From NCBI RefSeq assembly GCF_006970445.1, contig NZ_CP033877.1, positions 4,038,750-4,102,749 of the forward strand: DNA of 64,000 nt, written 5' to 3'. The notes beneath the pieces were generated by a model that saw only the letters and a list, made by a program, of their open reading frames with translations, searched no databases and was not told the origin of the DNA. The stretch comes from Stenotrophomonas maltophilia (GTDB taxonomy: Bacteria > Pseudomonadota > Gammaproteobacteria > Xanthomonadales > Xanthomonadaceae). Below are positions 54,351-63,990 of the stretch, piece after piece; the first letter of the stretch is position 1; each line of letters opens with the position of its first letter. Both the position numbers and the translations under genes were made by a program.

Positions 54351-56093
54351 TTGTCCGATAACACTTCCGAAACCGGCAGCGCTGATGCGCCCGCCGAAAA
54401 GCGCGTGCGCAAGCCCCGCGTGAGCAAGGCCGCCGCCCCGGCAGCCGCCGAAACCAGCGCCGCTCCGGCGCAGCCGACCCTGCCGCTGGCCGCCGCGCCA
54501 GAAGCACCGGCGCCCGCCCCCGCACCGAGCGCGCCCGCCGCCGAGGCCCCTGCCAGCAGTGGCGGTGGAGACGGTGGTGAGGGTCGCGAATCCGGCCAGC
54601 CGCGGCAGCAGAACCACCAGGGGGGCGGCCAGAACCAGGGCCAGAACCCATACAACCAGAACGGCCAGCAGGGCCAGGGGCAAGGTCAGGGCAACCGCCG
54701 CGACCGCTTCCGCAACCGCCGCGACCGTGACCGCAACAACCGCTTCCGCGACGATGGCCTGCCCAACGACGGCGGCGAGCAGCAGCCGTTCGTGCCGCGC
54801 CCGCACGCCAACGTGCCCGAGGGCTTCCCGGTCTACTCGCTGAGCGACCTCAAGCGCATGCCGGCACAGAAGCTGCTGGAAATCGCCGAGCAGCTGCAGA
54901 TCTCCGAAGGCGTGGCCCGTGCCCGCAAGCAGGATGTGATCTTCGCCCTGCTGAAGGTGCTGACCCGCCATGGCGACGGCGTCGCCGCCGACGGTGTGCT
55001 GGAAATCCTGCCGGACGGCTTCGGCTTCCTGCGCGCGGCCGAAGCCAGCTACCTGGCCGGCCCGGACGACACCTACATCTCGCCCAGCCAGATCCGTCGC
55101 TTCAACCTGCGCACCGGCGACCACATCTCCGGCCGCATCCGCTTCCCGAAGGACGGCGAGCGCTACTTCGCGCTGAACATCGTCGACACCATCAACGGCG
55201 AGCCGATCGAAGCGTCGAAGAACAAGGTGCTGTTCGAGAACCTGACCGCGCTGTTCCCGCGCCGCCGCTTCACCCTGGAGCGTGGCAACGGTTCGTCGGA
55301 AGACATCACCGGCCGCATCCTCGACCTGATGGCGCCGCAGGGCAAGGGCCAGCGTTCGCTCATCGTGTCGCAGCCGAAGGCCGGCAAGACCATGATGATG
55401 CAGCAGGTCGCCACCGCCATCACCACCAACCATCCGGACGTGCACCTGATCGTGCTGCTGATCGACGAGCGCCCGGAAGAAGTGACCGAAATGCAGCGCA
55501 CGGTGCGCGGCGAGGTCATCAGCTCGACCTTCGACGAGCCGGCCGCGCGCCACGTGCAGGTGGCCGAAATGGTCATCGAGCGCGCCAAGCGCCTGGTCGA
55601 GCACAAGAAGGACGTGGTGATCCTGCTCGACTCGATCACCCGCCTGGCCCGCGCCTACAACAACGTGGTGCCGAGCTCGGGCAAGGTGCTGACCGGTGGT
55701 GTGGACGCCAACGCCCTGCATCGCCCGAAGCGCTTCTTCGGTGCCGCGCGCAACGTGGAAGAAGGCGGCAGCCTGACCATCATCGCCACCGCGCTGGTCG
55801 ACACCGGCTCGAAGATGGACGAGGTGATCTACGAAGAGTTCAAGGGCACCGGCAACAGCGAAGTGCACCTGAGCCGCCGTATCGCTGAAAAGCGCGTGTT
55901 CCCGGCCATCGACATCAACCGTTCCGGCACCCGCCGCGAAGACCTGCTGATCGAGCCGGAGCTGCTGCAGAAGATCTGGATCCTGCGCAAGCTGCTGCAT
56001 CCGATGGATGAAATGGCCGCGATGGAGTTCCTGCTCGACAAGATGAAGAACACCAAGTCCAACGACGAGTTCTTCGGTTCGATGAAGCGCTGA
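54351..56093 (+). CDS. rho: Transcription termination factor Rho with long disordered N-terminus
   Basis: A 580-aa hexameric RNA-dependent ATPase. The standard Rho body begins near residue 162 ([20 protein letters not shown]), with the RNA-binding DGFGFLR, Walker [11 protein letters not shown], and the Q/R-loop regions [10 protein letters not shown] and [11 protein letters not shown]. The first 161 residues are an added low-complexity region: Ala/Pro-rich, then Gln/Gly/Asn-rich ([14 protein letters not shown]), then Arg/Asn/Asp-rich. It starts with TTG at 54351, with GAGGA upstream. E. coli Rho is 419 aa. Confidence 0.97.
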   Translation: MSDNTSETGSADAPAEKRVRKPRVSKAAAPAAAETSAAPAQPTLPLAAAPEAPAPAPAPSAPAAEAPASSGGGDGGEGRESGQPRQQNHQGGGQNQGQNPYNQNGQQGQGQGQGNRRDRFRNRRDRDRNNRFRDDGLPNDGGEQQPFVPRPHANVPEGFPVYSLSDLKRMPAQKLLEIAEQLQISEGVARARKQDVIFALLKVLTRHGDGVAADGVLEILPDGFGFLRAAEASYLAGPDDTYISPSQIRRFNLRTGDHISGRIRFPKDGERYFALNIVDTINGEPIEASKNKVLFENLTALFPRRRFTLERGNGSSEDITGRILDLMAPQGKGQRSLIVSQPKAGKTMMMQQVATAITTNHPDVHLIVLLIDERPEEVTEMQRTVRGEVISSTFDEPAARHVQVAEMVIERAKRLVEHKKDVVILLDSITRLARAYNNVVPSSGKVLTGGVDANALHRPKRFFGAARNVEEGGSLTIIATALVDTGSKMDEVIYEEFKGTGNSEVHLSRRIAEKRVFPAIDINRSGTRREDLLIEPELLQKIWILRKLLHPMDEMAAMEFLLDKMKNTKSNDEFFGSMKR

Positions 56094-56115
56094 TCCACGG
56101 CATTGCATCGAAAAG

Positions 56116-56147
56116 AACCTGCCGCTCGCTGCGGCAGGTTTTTTTTT
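56116..56147 (+). terminator. rho intrinsic terminator
   Basis: AACCTGCCGC (56116-56125) and GCGGCAGGTT (56131-56140) form a perfect stem followed by a run of Ts to 56147, 23 nt after the rho stop. Confidence 0.93.
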
Positions 56148-56302
56148 GCCTGCAGGGCGACCGACTTCACTTTGCCGCCGCTGACTTTTGGCGATAATTC
56201 GCCCGATACCCTGCCCGGCCCCAAGGGCGTGGCCACCGATTCCCGCTGTCGCCCCTTCCGGAGAACCGGTCGGGTCCAGCCTCCTGCCGGATCCGTCGAC
56301 GC

Positions 56303-57877
56303 ATGCGAACGCTGTCCCCCCGCCTCAACCTGGGCAAGCTGATCCTCGCCCTGGCCCTGCTCAGCGCCATCATCGCCCTGGCCAATACCCTGCTGGCCAG
56401 CTACCGCGTGCAGCGCGACCAGCTGGTCGGCAACACCCTGGAAGCCAACCGCGTCTATGCCACCAAGCTGGCCGAGACCACCCAGAACTTCCTGCTGGCC
56501 GCGCAGCAGGAGCTGGCCTACGCCGCCACGCGGCTCGGCCAGAGTGACCTCGATCCGGCACAGGCACAGGACGAGGCCAGCCGCCTGCAGCTGCAGACCA
56601 ACAGCTTCAACTCCTCGCTGGTGGTCGACGCCGACGGTCTGGTGATCGCCACCTCGCCGCAGACCCTGCAGCTCCAGGGCGAGATCCTGCACAGCGTCGG
56701 CAACAACGCCGCATTGGCCACGCGCCAGCCGATGATCAGTGACCCGTACCAGTCGGCCACCGGCAAGCTGCTGGTCTCGCTGTCGCACCCGATCTTCGAT
56801 CGCCAGGGCCACTATCGCGGCTACGTCAGCGGCACCCTGTACCTGCGCCAGCGCAGCGCGCTGCACACGCTGCTGGGCAAGCATTACTACCGCGACGGCT
56901 CCTACCTGTACGTGGTTGATCGCCATGGCCGCCTGCTGTATCACGCCGATGGCAAGCGGGTCGGCGACTACGTGGTCGGCAACCCGGCGGTGAAGGCGGT
57001 GGTGCGCGGTGAACGCGGTGCGCAGCAGGTGCGCAACAACCTGGGCGTATCGATGCTGGCCGGTTATGCGCCGGTACCGGCCACCGGCTGGGGCATCATC
57101 GCGCAGCGGCCGACCGAAGCCACGTTGCAGCCGTTGTCGCGATTGATGACCGCGGTGATCTGGAACGCGATCCCGCTCGGCCTGCTGTCACTGCTGATCA
57201 CCTGGTGGTTCGCCCGGCGCATCTCGATGCCGCTGTGGCAGCTGGCGCGCAACGTGCAGGGTGGCGAGGACACCGGCAACGCGATCAACCACGTCAGCGG
57301 CATCCGCGCGTGGTACTTCGAGGTTGCCCAGCTCAAGCAGGCGGTGCTGCACAGCTTCAACGCCCTGCAGGACCGCATCGGCACGCTCAATCGCGCCAAC
57401 CGCACCGATCCGCTGACTGGCCTGCTCAATCGCCGCGGCCTGCAGCAGGCGCTGGATGCGCTGCAGGTGCAGGGCATTCCGTTCGCGATCCTGGCGCTGG
57501 ACATCGATCGCTTCAAATCGATCAACGACAGCCATGGCCATGACGTCGGTGATGCCGCCATCGTCCATATCGCCGACCAGATGCGCCGCTACTCGCGTGA
57601 CAGCGACATCCTCTGCCGCGCCGGCGGCGAGGAGTTCCTGCTGCTGTTGCCGGGCATCAACACCGACTCGGCGCGCCAGGCTGGCGAGCGCCTGCGCCAG
57701 CACATCGCCGATCATCCGTTCGAGCCGGTCGGCACCATCACCGTATCGCTGGGCGTGGCCCACTTCCCCAGCTTCCATGTCGATGCCGAGCAGGCACTGC
57801 GGCTGGCCGACAAGGCCCTGTACATGGCCAAGGAACAGGGTCGCAACCGGGTGGTGGTCTACCCGTACGCGGACTGA
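56303..57877 (+). CDS. Membrane diguanylate cyclase (dCache-GGDEF)
   Basis: A 524-aa inner-membrane sensor making cyclic di-GMP. A first membrane helix at about residues 12-34, a periplasmic dCache-like sensor (SFNSSLVVDADGLVIATS, YLYVVDRHGRLLYHADG), a second helix at about 280-300, a linker helix, then the GGDEF domain (DPLTGLLNRR, active site CRAGGEEFLLLLPG). RDSD five residues before GGEEF is a product-inhibition I-site. No EAL domain is present. It is monocistronic after the rho terminator. The ligand is unknown. Confidence 0.94.
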   Translation: MRTLSPRLNLGKLILALALLSAIIALANTLLASYRVQRDQLVGNTLEANRVYATKLAETTQNFLLAAQQELAYAATRLGQSDLDPAQAQDEASRLQLQTNSFNSSLVVDADGLVIATSPQTLQLQGEILHSVGNNAALATRQPMISDPYQSATGKLLVSLSHPIFDRQGHYRGYVSGTLYLRQRSALHTLLGKHYYRDGSYLYVVDRHGRLLYHADGKRVGDYVVGNPAVKAVVRGERGAQQVRNNLGVSMLAGYAPVPATGWGIIAQRPTEATLQPLSRLMTAVIWNAIPLGLLSLLITWWFARRISMPLWQLARNVQGGEDTGNAINHVSGIRAWYFEVAQLKQAVLHSFNALQDRIGTLNRANRTDPLTGLLNRRGLQQALDALQVQGIPFAILALDIDRFKSINDSHGHDVGDAAIVHIADQMRRYSRDSDILCRAGGEEFLLLLPGINTDSARQAGERLRQHIADHPFEPVGTITVSLGVAHFPSFHVDAEQALRLADKALYMAKEQGRNRVVVYPYAD

Positions 57878-57916
57878 GAAGCGGCCGGCCTGGCCGACCG
57901 CTTCACCGCGCCGGGC

Positions 57917-58807
57917 TCAGCGCTGGGCCAGCGGCGTCAGCAGGCGCAGGCCGCGCTGGGTGCCATCGACCATGTACACGCCCCCGGCGGGCAGCAGATC
58001 ACTGCCCGCCTGTTCGACGGCATCCGGCTTGCGCCACGGTGCAGCCTGGCGCGGGCCGGGGATGAAGGCGCGCCAGCGGCCATAGCGTTCCGGCTGGCCG
58101 TTGCTGCTGTTGTTCAGGGCGAAGGTGACCGGCACACGCACGGTCCAGGAATCCAGCGTGCTGTCCTCACCGGTGGTCGGCGGAACGAAGGTCCACTTGC
58201 GGGCCCCGCTGATGCTGGCCTTGGCGAGGATGTCGCGCATCTTGGCCATGGTCCGTTCCGGTGCGACCACGGTCATGTTCACCTGCTCGGCAATGACATC
58301 GGCCACGGTGCCGTCGCGTGCGACCTTGACCAGCAGCAGTACGTCACCCTGCCCGCCATTGCGGAAGGCTTCCTCGGGGTAGCGCGGTGGCGGCATGCGC
58401 TTCTGGGTCACCGAATCGGTAGCCTTCGGATCATATTCACTGAAGTCGACACTGGTCATGCTGACCTGGTAGCTGCCGTCGTCCTGCTCCTTGCCACGCA
58501 GGCGTACCCGCAGTGGCGCGTGGACGGCCACCGGCTTGCCATCGTGCAGGGTCGGCTCGAACTGCCAGCCACGGATGGCGCCCTCCACGAACGACGCGAT
58601 GCCTGGTGCGAGCATTGCCTGCTGGTCCAGGACCAGCTTGCTGACCGAACCGTCGGCCGCCACGTCGATACTGCCCGACAGTGCCATGCTCATCTCGGCC
58701 GTGGCACGCACGGCGCGCGCGTTCTGGGCGACGGCATCGGCCGGCAGCAGGGGGGCACCGGCAGAGAACGCCAGGGCCAGGGCAAGGAACAGGGGGGAAC
58801 GCATCAT
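57917..58807 (-). CDS. Exported TonB C-terminal-domain protein
   Basis: A 296-aa protein with a signal peptide (about residues 1-27) and no membrane anchor beyond it. The middle (about residues 136-235) has a TonB-C-like fold: MPPPRYPEEAFRNGGQGDV, LLLVKVARDGTVADVIAEQV. Such soluble or weakly anchored TonB-like proteins are common in xanthomonads; no ExbB/ExbD genes are nearby. An ATG one codon later (58804) is an alternative start. The role is uncertain. Confidence 0.75.
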   Translation of the reverse strand: MMRSPLFLALALAFSAGAPLLPADAVAQNARAVRATAEMSMALSGSIDVAADGSVSKLVLDQQAMLAPGIASFVEGAIRGWQFEPTLHDGKPVAVHAPLRVRLRGKEQDDGSYQVSMTSVDFSEYDPKATDSVTQKRMPPPRYPEEAFRNGGQGDVLLLVKVARDGTVADVIAEQVNMTVVAPERTMAKMRDILAKASISGARKWTFVPPTTGEDSTLDSWTVRVPVTFALNNSSNGQPERYGRWRAFIPGPRQAAPWRKPDAVEQAGSDLLPAGGVYMVDGTQRGLRLLTPLAQR

Positions 58808-58887
58808 TGCCGGATCCGTGGTGATGAAGTGAGCGCCGAGCGTACCGCAGTCCGGACCGGACCGGCAGGCGGTTCACGCCCATCCGT

Positions 58888-60618
58888 TCAGGCCAGGCGA
58901 TGGGCCGTCGCGTAGGGCGGCGTATCCGGATAATCACCCTCGGCGAAGCGCACCTGCAGGCCCTGCCACCACGCCGGATCGAACAGGTGCCTGTAGTGCT
59001 CGCGCACTGCGGCCAGCTCTCCCGCCGGCAGCCCCATGAACGGGCCGAAGCGCTCGGGAAACACGTCGCGTGGACCGACATGGAACCAGGGTTCGTCGGC
59101 CATGGCCTCCTCCGGTGTCCGCGGCTGCGGCCAGGCGCGGAACACGCAGTCACTGACCAGGCACAGCTCGTCATAGTCGTAGAACACGGCCCGACCATGC
59201 CGCGATACGCCGAAGTTCTTCGGCAGCATGTCGCCGGGGAAGATGTTGTTGCGCGCCATGTCGGTGATCGCCTGCGCGTAGTCGAGTACCGCCGCGCGCA
59301 CCGCCTCGCCGCCCTGCTCGCGCAGGTACAGGTTCAATGGACGGAAGCGACGCTGCACATAGCACAGTGCAACTTCCACCTGGTCGCCATCGACGCGAAC
59401 GCTCTGCGCGCATTGCTGCAGCAACTCTTCCAGCAAGGCCGGTGCGAAGCGATCGCGCGGGAAACGCAGGTGGCGATACGGCTGCGCATCGAGCAGGCGG
59501 CCGACGCGGTCGAGATTGAACACCAGCGCGTATTTCTCTTCCACCTGCTGCCGCGACATCGCCTTGGGCCAGGCGAAGCGGTCGCGGATCAGCTTGAACA
59601 CCAGCGGATAGCTGGGCAGGGTGAACACCGCCATGACCATGCCTGGCGTGCCTTCGGCGGGCACCAGCCGCTCCTGCGGATGTTCGTTGAAGTGGCGGAA
59701 GAAGGTCCGGTAGCGCTCGGTCTTGCCCTGCTTGGCGCGACCCAGCACGGTGTAGATCTCATCGATGGGCTTGCCCGGCAGCAGACTGCGCAGGAACACC
59801 ACCGCATCGCCGACCGTGGCGAGGTCAGCCTGGAAGTAACTGCGCGATACACCGAACAGGTGGGCGACATCGCGGCGACGGGTCAGCACCGCATCGGCAC
59901 GCAGGCCCTGGCCATCGTTGACCAGGGCAATCACGCACGGTGAGAAGCGGTGCTCGCCGAACACGCGTCCAACCAGATAGGCGCGGCGTTCGCGATAGAA
60001 CACGGTATCCAGCAGTTCGATGCTGCGCACCGGCGTATCGCCCCAGTGGGCCAGATCGTCCTGCAGGCGAACGGCGATGGCCGCCGCGCAGCGAAGCTGG
60101 TGCGCATACGGAATGTCGAAGCGGTAATCGGCCAACACGCGCTGCAGGGCCTCCACCGGCCGCGTCGGCGAAACCGCGTAGGTATGCCGTGCGACTGGAT
60201 GGGTGATCGCATCGGACGGCTCGACATCGAAGGCGATGAACTCCAGCGCCGGGTCCACGCCACGGGTGGAGAACAAGCGCCGCGACAGCGTGTTGTAGAA
60301 CGTCTTGTACAGTTCGGCGTCGATCAGCCCCCGCAGCAACGCGCTGTAGCGTGCATGCACCTGCAGCCACAGCGCGCGCTCCCCGATCGCTTCGCCGGCG
60401 AGGCGGCGCAGCGCATCCATCTGTTCGGCGATGCACAGGTCGTACAACACGATGCGCTCGACCGCATCCTGGCGCGCAGCCGCCCAGTCGCGCTGCTCGA
60501 AACGCTGCCGAGCACGGGCGGTGATCGCCGCAAAGCGGGCGTGGTACTGCTCGAAGCCAGCGTGGATGGCGCCAGCGATGCGCGACGCCAGCTCGGCAGC
60601 GATGTCAGGCTCGGACAT
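58888..60618 (-). CDS. aceK: Isocitrate dehydrogenase kinase/phosphatase
   Basis: A 576-aa bifunctional enzyme that phosphorylates and dephosphorylates isocitrate dehydrogenase to switch flux to the glyoxylate shunt. Family stretches seen: [18 protein letters not shown], the P-loop-like [30 protein letters not shown] [13 protein letters not shown], and [20 protein letters not shown] with FYDYDELC (catalytic and metal residues). Length is standard. It starts at 60618. aceA and aceB are not adjacent here. Confidence 0.96.
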   Translation of the reverse strand: MSEPDIAAELASRIAGAIHAGFEQYHARFAAITARARQRFEQRDWAAARQDAVERIVLYDLCIAEQMDALRRLAGEAIGERALWLQVHARYSALLRGLIDAELYKTFYNTLSRRLFSTRGVDPALEFIAFDVEPSDAITHPVARHTYAVSPTRPVEALQRVLADYRFDIPYAHQLRCAAAIAVRLQDDLAHWGDTPVRSIELLDTVFYRERRAYLVGRVFGEHRFSPCVIALVNDGQGLRADAVLTRRRDVAHLFGVSRSYFQADLATVGDAVVFLRSLLPGKPIDEIYTVLGRAKQGKTERYRTFFRHFNEHPQERLVPAEGTPGMVMAVFTLPSYPLVFKLIRDRFAWPKAMSRQQVEEKYALVFNLDRVGRLLDAQPYRHLRFPRDRFAPALLEELLQQCAQSVRVDGDQVEVALCYVQRRFRPLNLYLREQGGEAVRAAVLDYAQAITDMARNNIFPGDMLPKNFGVSRHGRAVFYDYDELCLVSDCVFRAWPQPRTPEEAMADEPWFHVGPRDVFPERFGPFMGLPAGELAAVREHYRHLFDPAWWQGLQVRFAEGDYPDTPPYATAHRLA

Positions 60619-60673
60619 GCAGGGCTCACCCGGGAAGACCGGCTTCACCATACGCTGGCGTGGGGTGGCTTGT

Positions 60674-60735
60674 GTAGGGTCCGGGCCGTACTCGGCTGCG
60701 CCTGCCTGGACCCGCCGGGCACGGCCCGGCCCTAC
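60674..60735. repeat. GTAG-type hairpin element upstream of the KilA-N gene
   Basis: GTAGGGTCCGGGCC at the left pairs with GGCCCGGCCCTAC at the right, with further internal pairing. It is the left flank of the KilA-N gene. Confidence 0.7.
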
Positions 60736-60839
60736 TGGGGCAGCGCCACTGCGCGCCGCGAAAGACGCAACGATTCCTACAGACTCGATGCCCCTGTGCT
60801 GCCTACCCTTTCAGGCCCAACAACGGCACCAGGTGACGC

Positions 60840-61586
60840 ATGCAGCAAATGAGCTTTATTCCACGCGTGGAGGAAGGCAACGTAATCCCGCAGCGTGCCC
60901 GCGATGGCTACATCAGCGCTACCGCCCTCTGCCAGTCCGTCGCCAAGCGCTGGTCCGACTACCGGGCGCTGAAATCGACGGAGGAGTTCCTGCAGGAGCT
61001 CATGGCGCAGACGAAGCTGTCCGAGAATGAACTGATCCACGTGGTCTCCGGTGGGAACCCGGCAATGCAGGGCACCTGGATCCACCCGTACCTCGCCATC
61101 CACCTCGGCCAGTGGCTGTCGCGCAAGTTCGCAGTGAAGGTCTCGCAGTGGGTGGTGGAATGGCAGCAGGGTCGCGCCAACGCGGTGATGCCTGCGCATA
61201 TCGACCGCTACATGCAGAACCGCGCAAAGGTGCCCTATACCCACTTTTCGATGCTCAACGAGCTGACTCTGAACCTGATCGCGCCGCTCGAGCAGGCAGG
61301 CTACACGCTCCCGCAGGAGCTGGTGCCGGACATCTCCGAAGGCCGCCTGTTCTGCAAATGGCTGAGGGATCATCGGGGTATCAACACCGATGCACTGCCC
61401 ACGTATGACCACTCCTACCCGGATGGGCGCACGGTGCAGGCCAAGCTGTATCCCAACGAGCTCTACGAAGACTTCCGCCGCCACTTCAACGAAGTGTGGT
61501 TGCCCGAGAAGGCGCCGGCGTACTTCGCCAAGCGCGACAACAAAGCGCTTTCGTTCGTGACCACACTGCTGCTTCCGCCGCAGTGA
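60840..61586 (+). CDS. KilA-N domain protein (phage-type), isolated
   Basis: A 248-aa protein with an N-terminal KilA-N DNA-binding domain: DGYISATALCQSVAKRWSDY, then GTWIHPYLAIHLGQWLSRKF and VSQWVVEW. The C-terminal half (VPYTHFSMLNELTLNLIAPL, FCKWLRDHRGINTDALPTYD) resembles the BRO-C/P63C-type tails attached to KilA-N. These genes are common in phages and mobile islands, where they act as regulators or antirepressors. No other phage gene is nearby; REP-type hairpins flank it on both sides. Its lower GC in places (for example AACAAAGCGCTTTCG) also hints at acquisition. Confidence 0.88.
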   Translation: MQQMSFIPRVEEGNVIPQRARDGYISATALCQSVAKRWSDYRALKSTEEFLQELMAQTKLSENELIHVVSGGNPAMQGTWIHPYLAIHLGQWLSRKFAVKVSQWVVEWQQGRANAVMPAHIDRYMQNRAKVPYTHFSMLNELTLNLIAPLEQAGYTLPQELVPDISEGRLFCKWLRDHRGINTDALPTYDHSYPDGRTVQAKLYPNELYEDFRRHFNEVWLPEKAPAYFAKRDNKALSFVTTLLLPPQ

Positions 61587-61588
61587 GC

Positions 61589-61648
61589 GTAGCGCCGGAC
61601 GTGCTCGGCTGCTTCGGCTGAAAGCAGCCGAGCATGGCCCGGCCCTAC
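61589..61648. repeat. GTAG-type hairpin element downstream of the KilA-N gene
   Basis: Outer GTAG/CTAC ends enclose a perfect 13-bp stem TGCTCGGCTGCTT (61602-61614) with AAGCAGCCGAGCA (61622-61634). The element ends 13 nt before the roadblock gene end. Confidence 0.75.
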
Positions 61649-61661
61649 AGAGACCCGCCGC

Positions 61662-62021
61662 TCAGATCGCCAGTTCGGCCTCCACGTCCTGCACCTTGCG
61701 CCGGGCCAATGCCAGGTTGGACTTGGTACGGTCCAGCACGATGTAGAAGAACAGACCCTTCTTCTTCGCCACCGGGCGCATGATGTGGTACGCCTTGCCC
61801 AGCGAGATCAGGATGTCCTCGATGCTGTCGTTGAGGTTCAACGATGCGGCGGTCTTCATCTTGGCGCGGATCACTTCGGTGTTGCCGGCGGCGGCCACCT
61901 CCATGTCCATGCCGGCACCGGCTTCGCCCAGCAGCATGCCGCTTTCATAGTCGACCAGCGCCACTGCCTGCGCGCCGTCGATGCCCATCAGTGCGTTCAA
62001 CGATTCATTCAATCCAGCCAC
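61662..62021 (-). CDS. Roadblock/LC7-domain protein (second of two)
   Basis: A 119-aa protein starting with GTG at 62021 (GGGG upstream at good spacing), reading AGLNESLNALMGIDGAQAVA. LVDYESGMLLGEAG, EVIRAKMKTAASLNLND and SIEDILISLGKAYHIMRPV are typical of the roadblock/MglB fold, which pairs with small Ras-like GTPases. It is the last gene of the operon beginning at 63990, 53 nt after the first roadblock gene. An in-frame extension to 62129 overlaps that gene and is not favoured. Confidence 0.85.
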   Translation of the reverse strand: MAGLNESLNALMGIDGAQAVALVDYESGMLLGEAGAGMDMEVAAAGNTEVIRAKMKTAASLNLNDSIEDILISLGKAYHIMRPVAKKKGLFFYIVLDRTKSNLALARRKVQDVEAELAI

Positions 62022-62074
62022 GTCGCACCCCTTGTCGATGTTGGTTCGAGCCCCTCGTTCCCCTGCGGCTGGGC

Positions 62075-62491
62075 TCACGATCCGCCGAGTTCGGCCAGGA
62101 TCGCCTGGCCACATTCCCTGCTCTGCCACAGCACCTGGCCGATCACGCTGCGCTGGTCGCAGGCCGCCATCAGCAGGAGTGGTGCGCGCCCGTCGGCCTG
62201 GATCGCCAGCATCAGCACTTTGCCGCCCGCCGCTTCCAGCATCAGTGTCTGTAGATCGCCCAGCACCAGTTCGCGCCCGACCGCCGCGGCCAGCGCCAGC
62301 ATCGCGCTGGTCATCGCCGCCAACCGTTCGCCGCGCCCTTCGGCACCGGCGCTGACCAGGGCAAAGCCATCGACGCTGGCCAGCACCACCGTGCGCACCC
62401 CTTCGACCCGCTGCTGCAGGTCCTGCAGCAAGGGCTGCAGGCGCTCACGCTGGCCGGCATCGGGCAGTACCGCCATCTGCCCGTCAGCCAT
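62075..62491 (-). CDS. Roadblock/LC7-domain protein (first of two)
   Basis: A 138-aa protein with the roadblock pattern: LQDLQQRVEGVRTVVLASVD, GFALVSAGAEGRGERLAAMT, SAMLALAAAVGRELVLGDLQ. It probably dimerises and binds the neighbouring GTPase as regulator. Its start overlaps the GTPase gene end by 8 nt, so they are co-translated. Confidence 0.85.
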   Translation of the reverse strand: MADGQMAVLPDAGQRERLQPLLQDLQQRVEGVRTVVLASVDGFALVSAGAEGRGERLAAMTSAMLALAAAVGRELVLGDLQTLMLEAAGGKVLMLAIQADGRAPLLLMAACDQRSVIGQVLWQSRECGQAILAELGGS

Positions 62492-63032
62492 GCGCAGCCA
62501 CCAGTGCGTGCGCTTCCATTTCGCTCATCAGTACATCCATCAGCAGCAGTCCCTGTTCGCGGTCACGGGCATCCACGGCCAGTAGCGGCAGCGGCTGGTC
62601 ATCGAGGCAGGCACGGGCGGCCCAGTCATCCAGCGCGGCCTGTGGCGCCTGGTCCAGGTGGGTGACCGCCACGACCAGTGCCAGGGATGATGCGAACGGC
62701 TGCAGCACCTGCAGGTAGCCCTCCAGCTCGCTGGCTACGCCGGCGCGGCGCGCGTCCAGCAACAGCACCGCGCCACGCGCGCCCTGCAGCAGGATCGGCC
62801 ATAGGAAATCGAAGCGCTGCTGGCCCGGCGTTCCGTAGAGACGCAGGCGTTCGCCGTTGGGCAGGTCGATGTCCGCATAGTCCAGCGCAACGGTGGTGGA
62901 GGCCTTGTCGGCGCCGAGGCGATCACTGTTGGCCACATCGGTATCGATCACCGCGCCGGCCGCGATGCTGCGCACCAGCGTCGACTTGCCACTGCCCATG
63001 CCGCCGAGCACGACCACCTTGTGCTCACGCAT
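62484..63032 (-). CDS. MglA-like small Ras-type GTPase
   Basis: A 182-aa P-loop GTPase. Seen: Walker A/G1 GGMGSGKST, switch region with Thr in KASTTVALDYAD, G3 YGTPGQQRF (DTPG-Q type), and G4 VTHLDQ in place of NKxD. The compact size, TPGQ motif and roadblock partners place it near MglA and the conservon (CvnD) GTPases. Gly instead of Asp at the start of G3 and THLD at G4 are departures worth noting. It starts at 63032, overlapping the upstream gene by 8 nt. Confidence 0.88.
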   Translation of the reverse strand: MREHKVVVLGGMGSGKSTLVRSIAAGAVIDTDVANSDRLGADKASTTVALDYADIDLPNGERLRLYGTPGQQRFDFLWPILLQGARGAVLLLDARRAGVASELEGYLQVLQPFASSLALVVAVTHLDQAPQAALDDWAARACLDDQPLPLLAVDARDREQGLLLMDVLMSEMEAHALVAAHG

Positions 63033-63990
63033 TGCGCTCGCTCCCGCGCAGGTGCCGCCACAAGCGGGCAAGCAATCCGTTGTCGGTGCCATTGCCGCGT
63101 AGTGCCGTCATCGGTGTCGCCGGGGCGCTCTGCAATTGCGCGTAACCGCAGAGATAGGCTGCATGGATGAAATCGCGCACCGCCGCAGCCGGCAACTCGA
63201 GCAGCATCGCGCATTCTTCAACCGTGCACGCGCGCTTGAGCAGCAGCGAGCACAGGCGGAAGCCATCGTGGTCGTGACCCAGTACGCGGAAATCCGGCCA
63301 GCGCAGCAGCTTCACCGAGGCGCCGCGCAGGCGTTCGTCCAGTGCCTGCCAATGGCGGCTACGTTGCGCCCATTGCCATAACAGCGGCCGCAGCGGCTGG
63401 CGTGGTCGCTCACCACCCAGCGCCTGCAGGCGCGCCGGTGTCAGTGCATCCAGCTGCAGGCGTTCGAAGGCATCGGCCAGGCGCTCCACCAGCGCGCTCG
63501 CGGGTTCCTGCAACAGCACGGCCTGGTCTTGCTCCAGATCCATCAGCAGCAGAGGCTCGCCTGCATCGCTCAACAATGCCTGCCCTTGCCTCAAAGGCAG
63601 CCGCTCGCGCAGCAGGCGGGTGATGGCGTGCGCGCCATCGGCCAGGCGGATCGGTGCGGGTGCGTGCATGGCCATGGGCTCCGGTGCCAACTGCATGCGG
63701 CGCAGCGCGCGGCCGATCGCACCATCGTCGAGCACATCCTGGTGCCCGTCGCCGTCACGCAGCTGGCCGCCGATGTCCTCGATCCAGCACTGCAATCGCG
63801 GGCGTTGCTGGCGCATGCGCTGGGCCGCGTTGCGCAGTGCCGGGGTATCGCGGATGACCAGCAGATCGCAATCGTCCAGATCCTGGCTGCGGCGGATCTG
63901 GCCGTCCGGCAGTGCCGACGCCAGACGCAGCCGTTGCAGCAGGGCCTGCTCGCCCTGGATGTCGGTTCCCACTACCAGCACGCGTGCCAT
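63025..63990 (-). CDS. Hypothetical first gene of the GTPase/roadblock operon
   Basis: A 321-aa soluble protein. The start (MARVLVVGTDIQGEQALLQR, DDCDLLVIRDTP) looks like a Rossmann or degenerate receiver fold. The C-terminal third (LRWPDFRVLGHDHDGFRLCS, LLLKRACTVEECAMLLELPA) looks like a winged helix or an effector-binding module. I do not recognise a named family. It overlaps the GTPase gene by 8 nt and is likely the operon's sensor or output. Its ATG is 10 nt from the window edge, so the promoter is outside. Confidence 0.75.
   Translation of the reverse strand: MARVLVVGTDIQGEQALLQRLRLASALPDGQIRRSQDLDDCDLLVIRDTPALRNAAQRMRQQRPRLQCWIEDIGGQLRDGDGHQDVLDDGAIGRALRRMQLAPEPMAMHAPAPIRLADGAHAITRLLRERLPLRQGQALLSDAGEPLLLMDLEQDQAVLLQEPASALVERLADAFERLQLDALTPARLQALGGERPRQPLRPLLWQWAQRSRHWQALDERLRGASVKLLRWPDFRVLGHDHDGFRLCSLLLKRACTVEECAMLLELPAAAVRDFIHAAYLCGYAQLQSAPATPMTALRGNGTDNGLLARLWRHLRGSERNA

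Noticed and set aside
53745..56108. Minus-strand frame of 787 aa opposite trxA and rho
   Set aside because: Antisense shadow crossing two genes and their gap.
56103..56342. Short plus-strand frame between rho and the diguanylate cyclase
   Set aside because: It begins inside the rho terminator stem and has no protein-like features.
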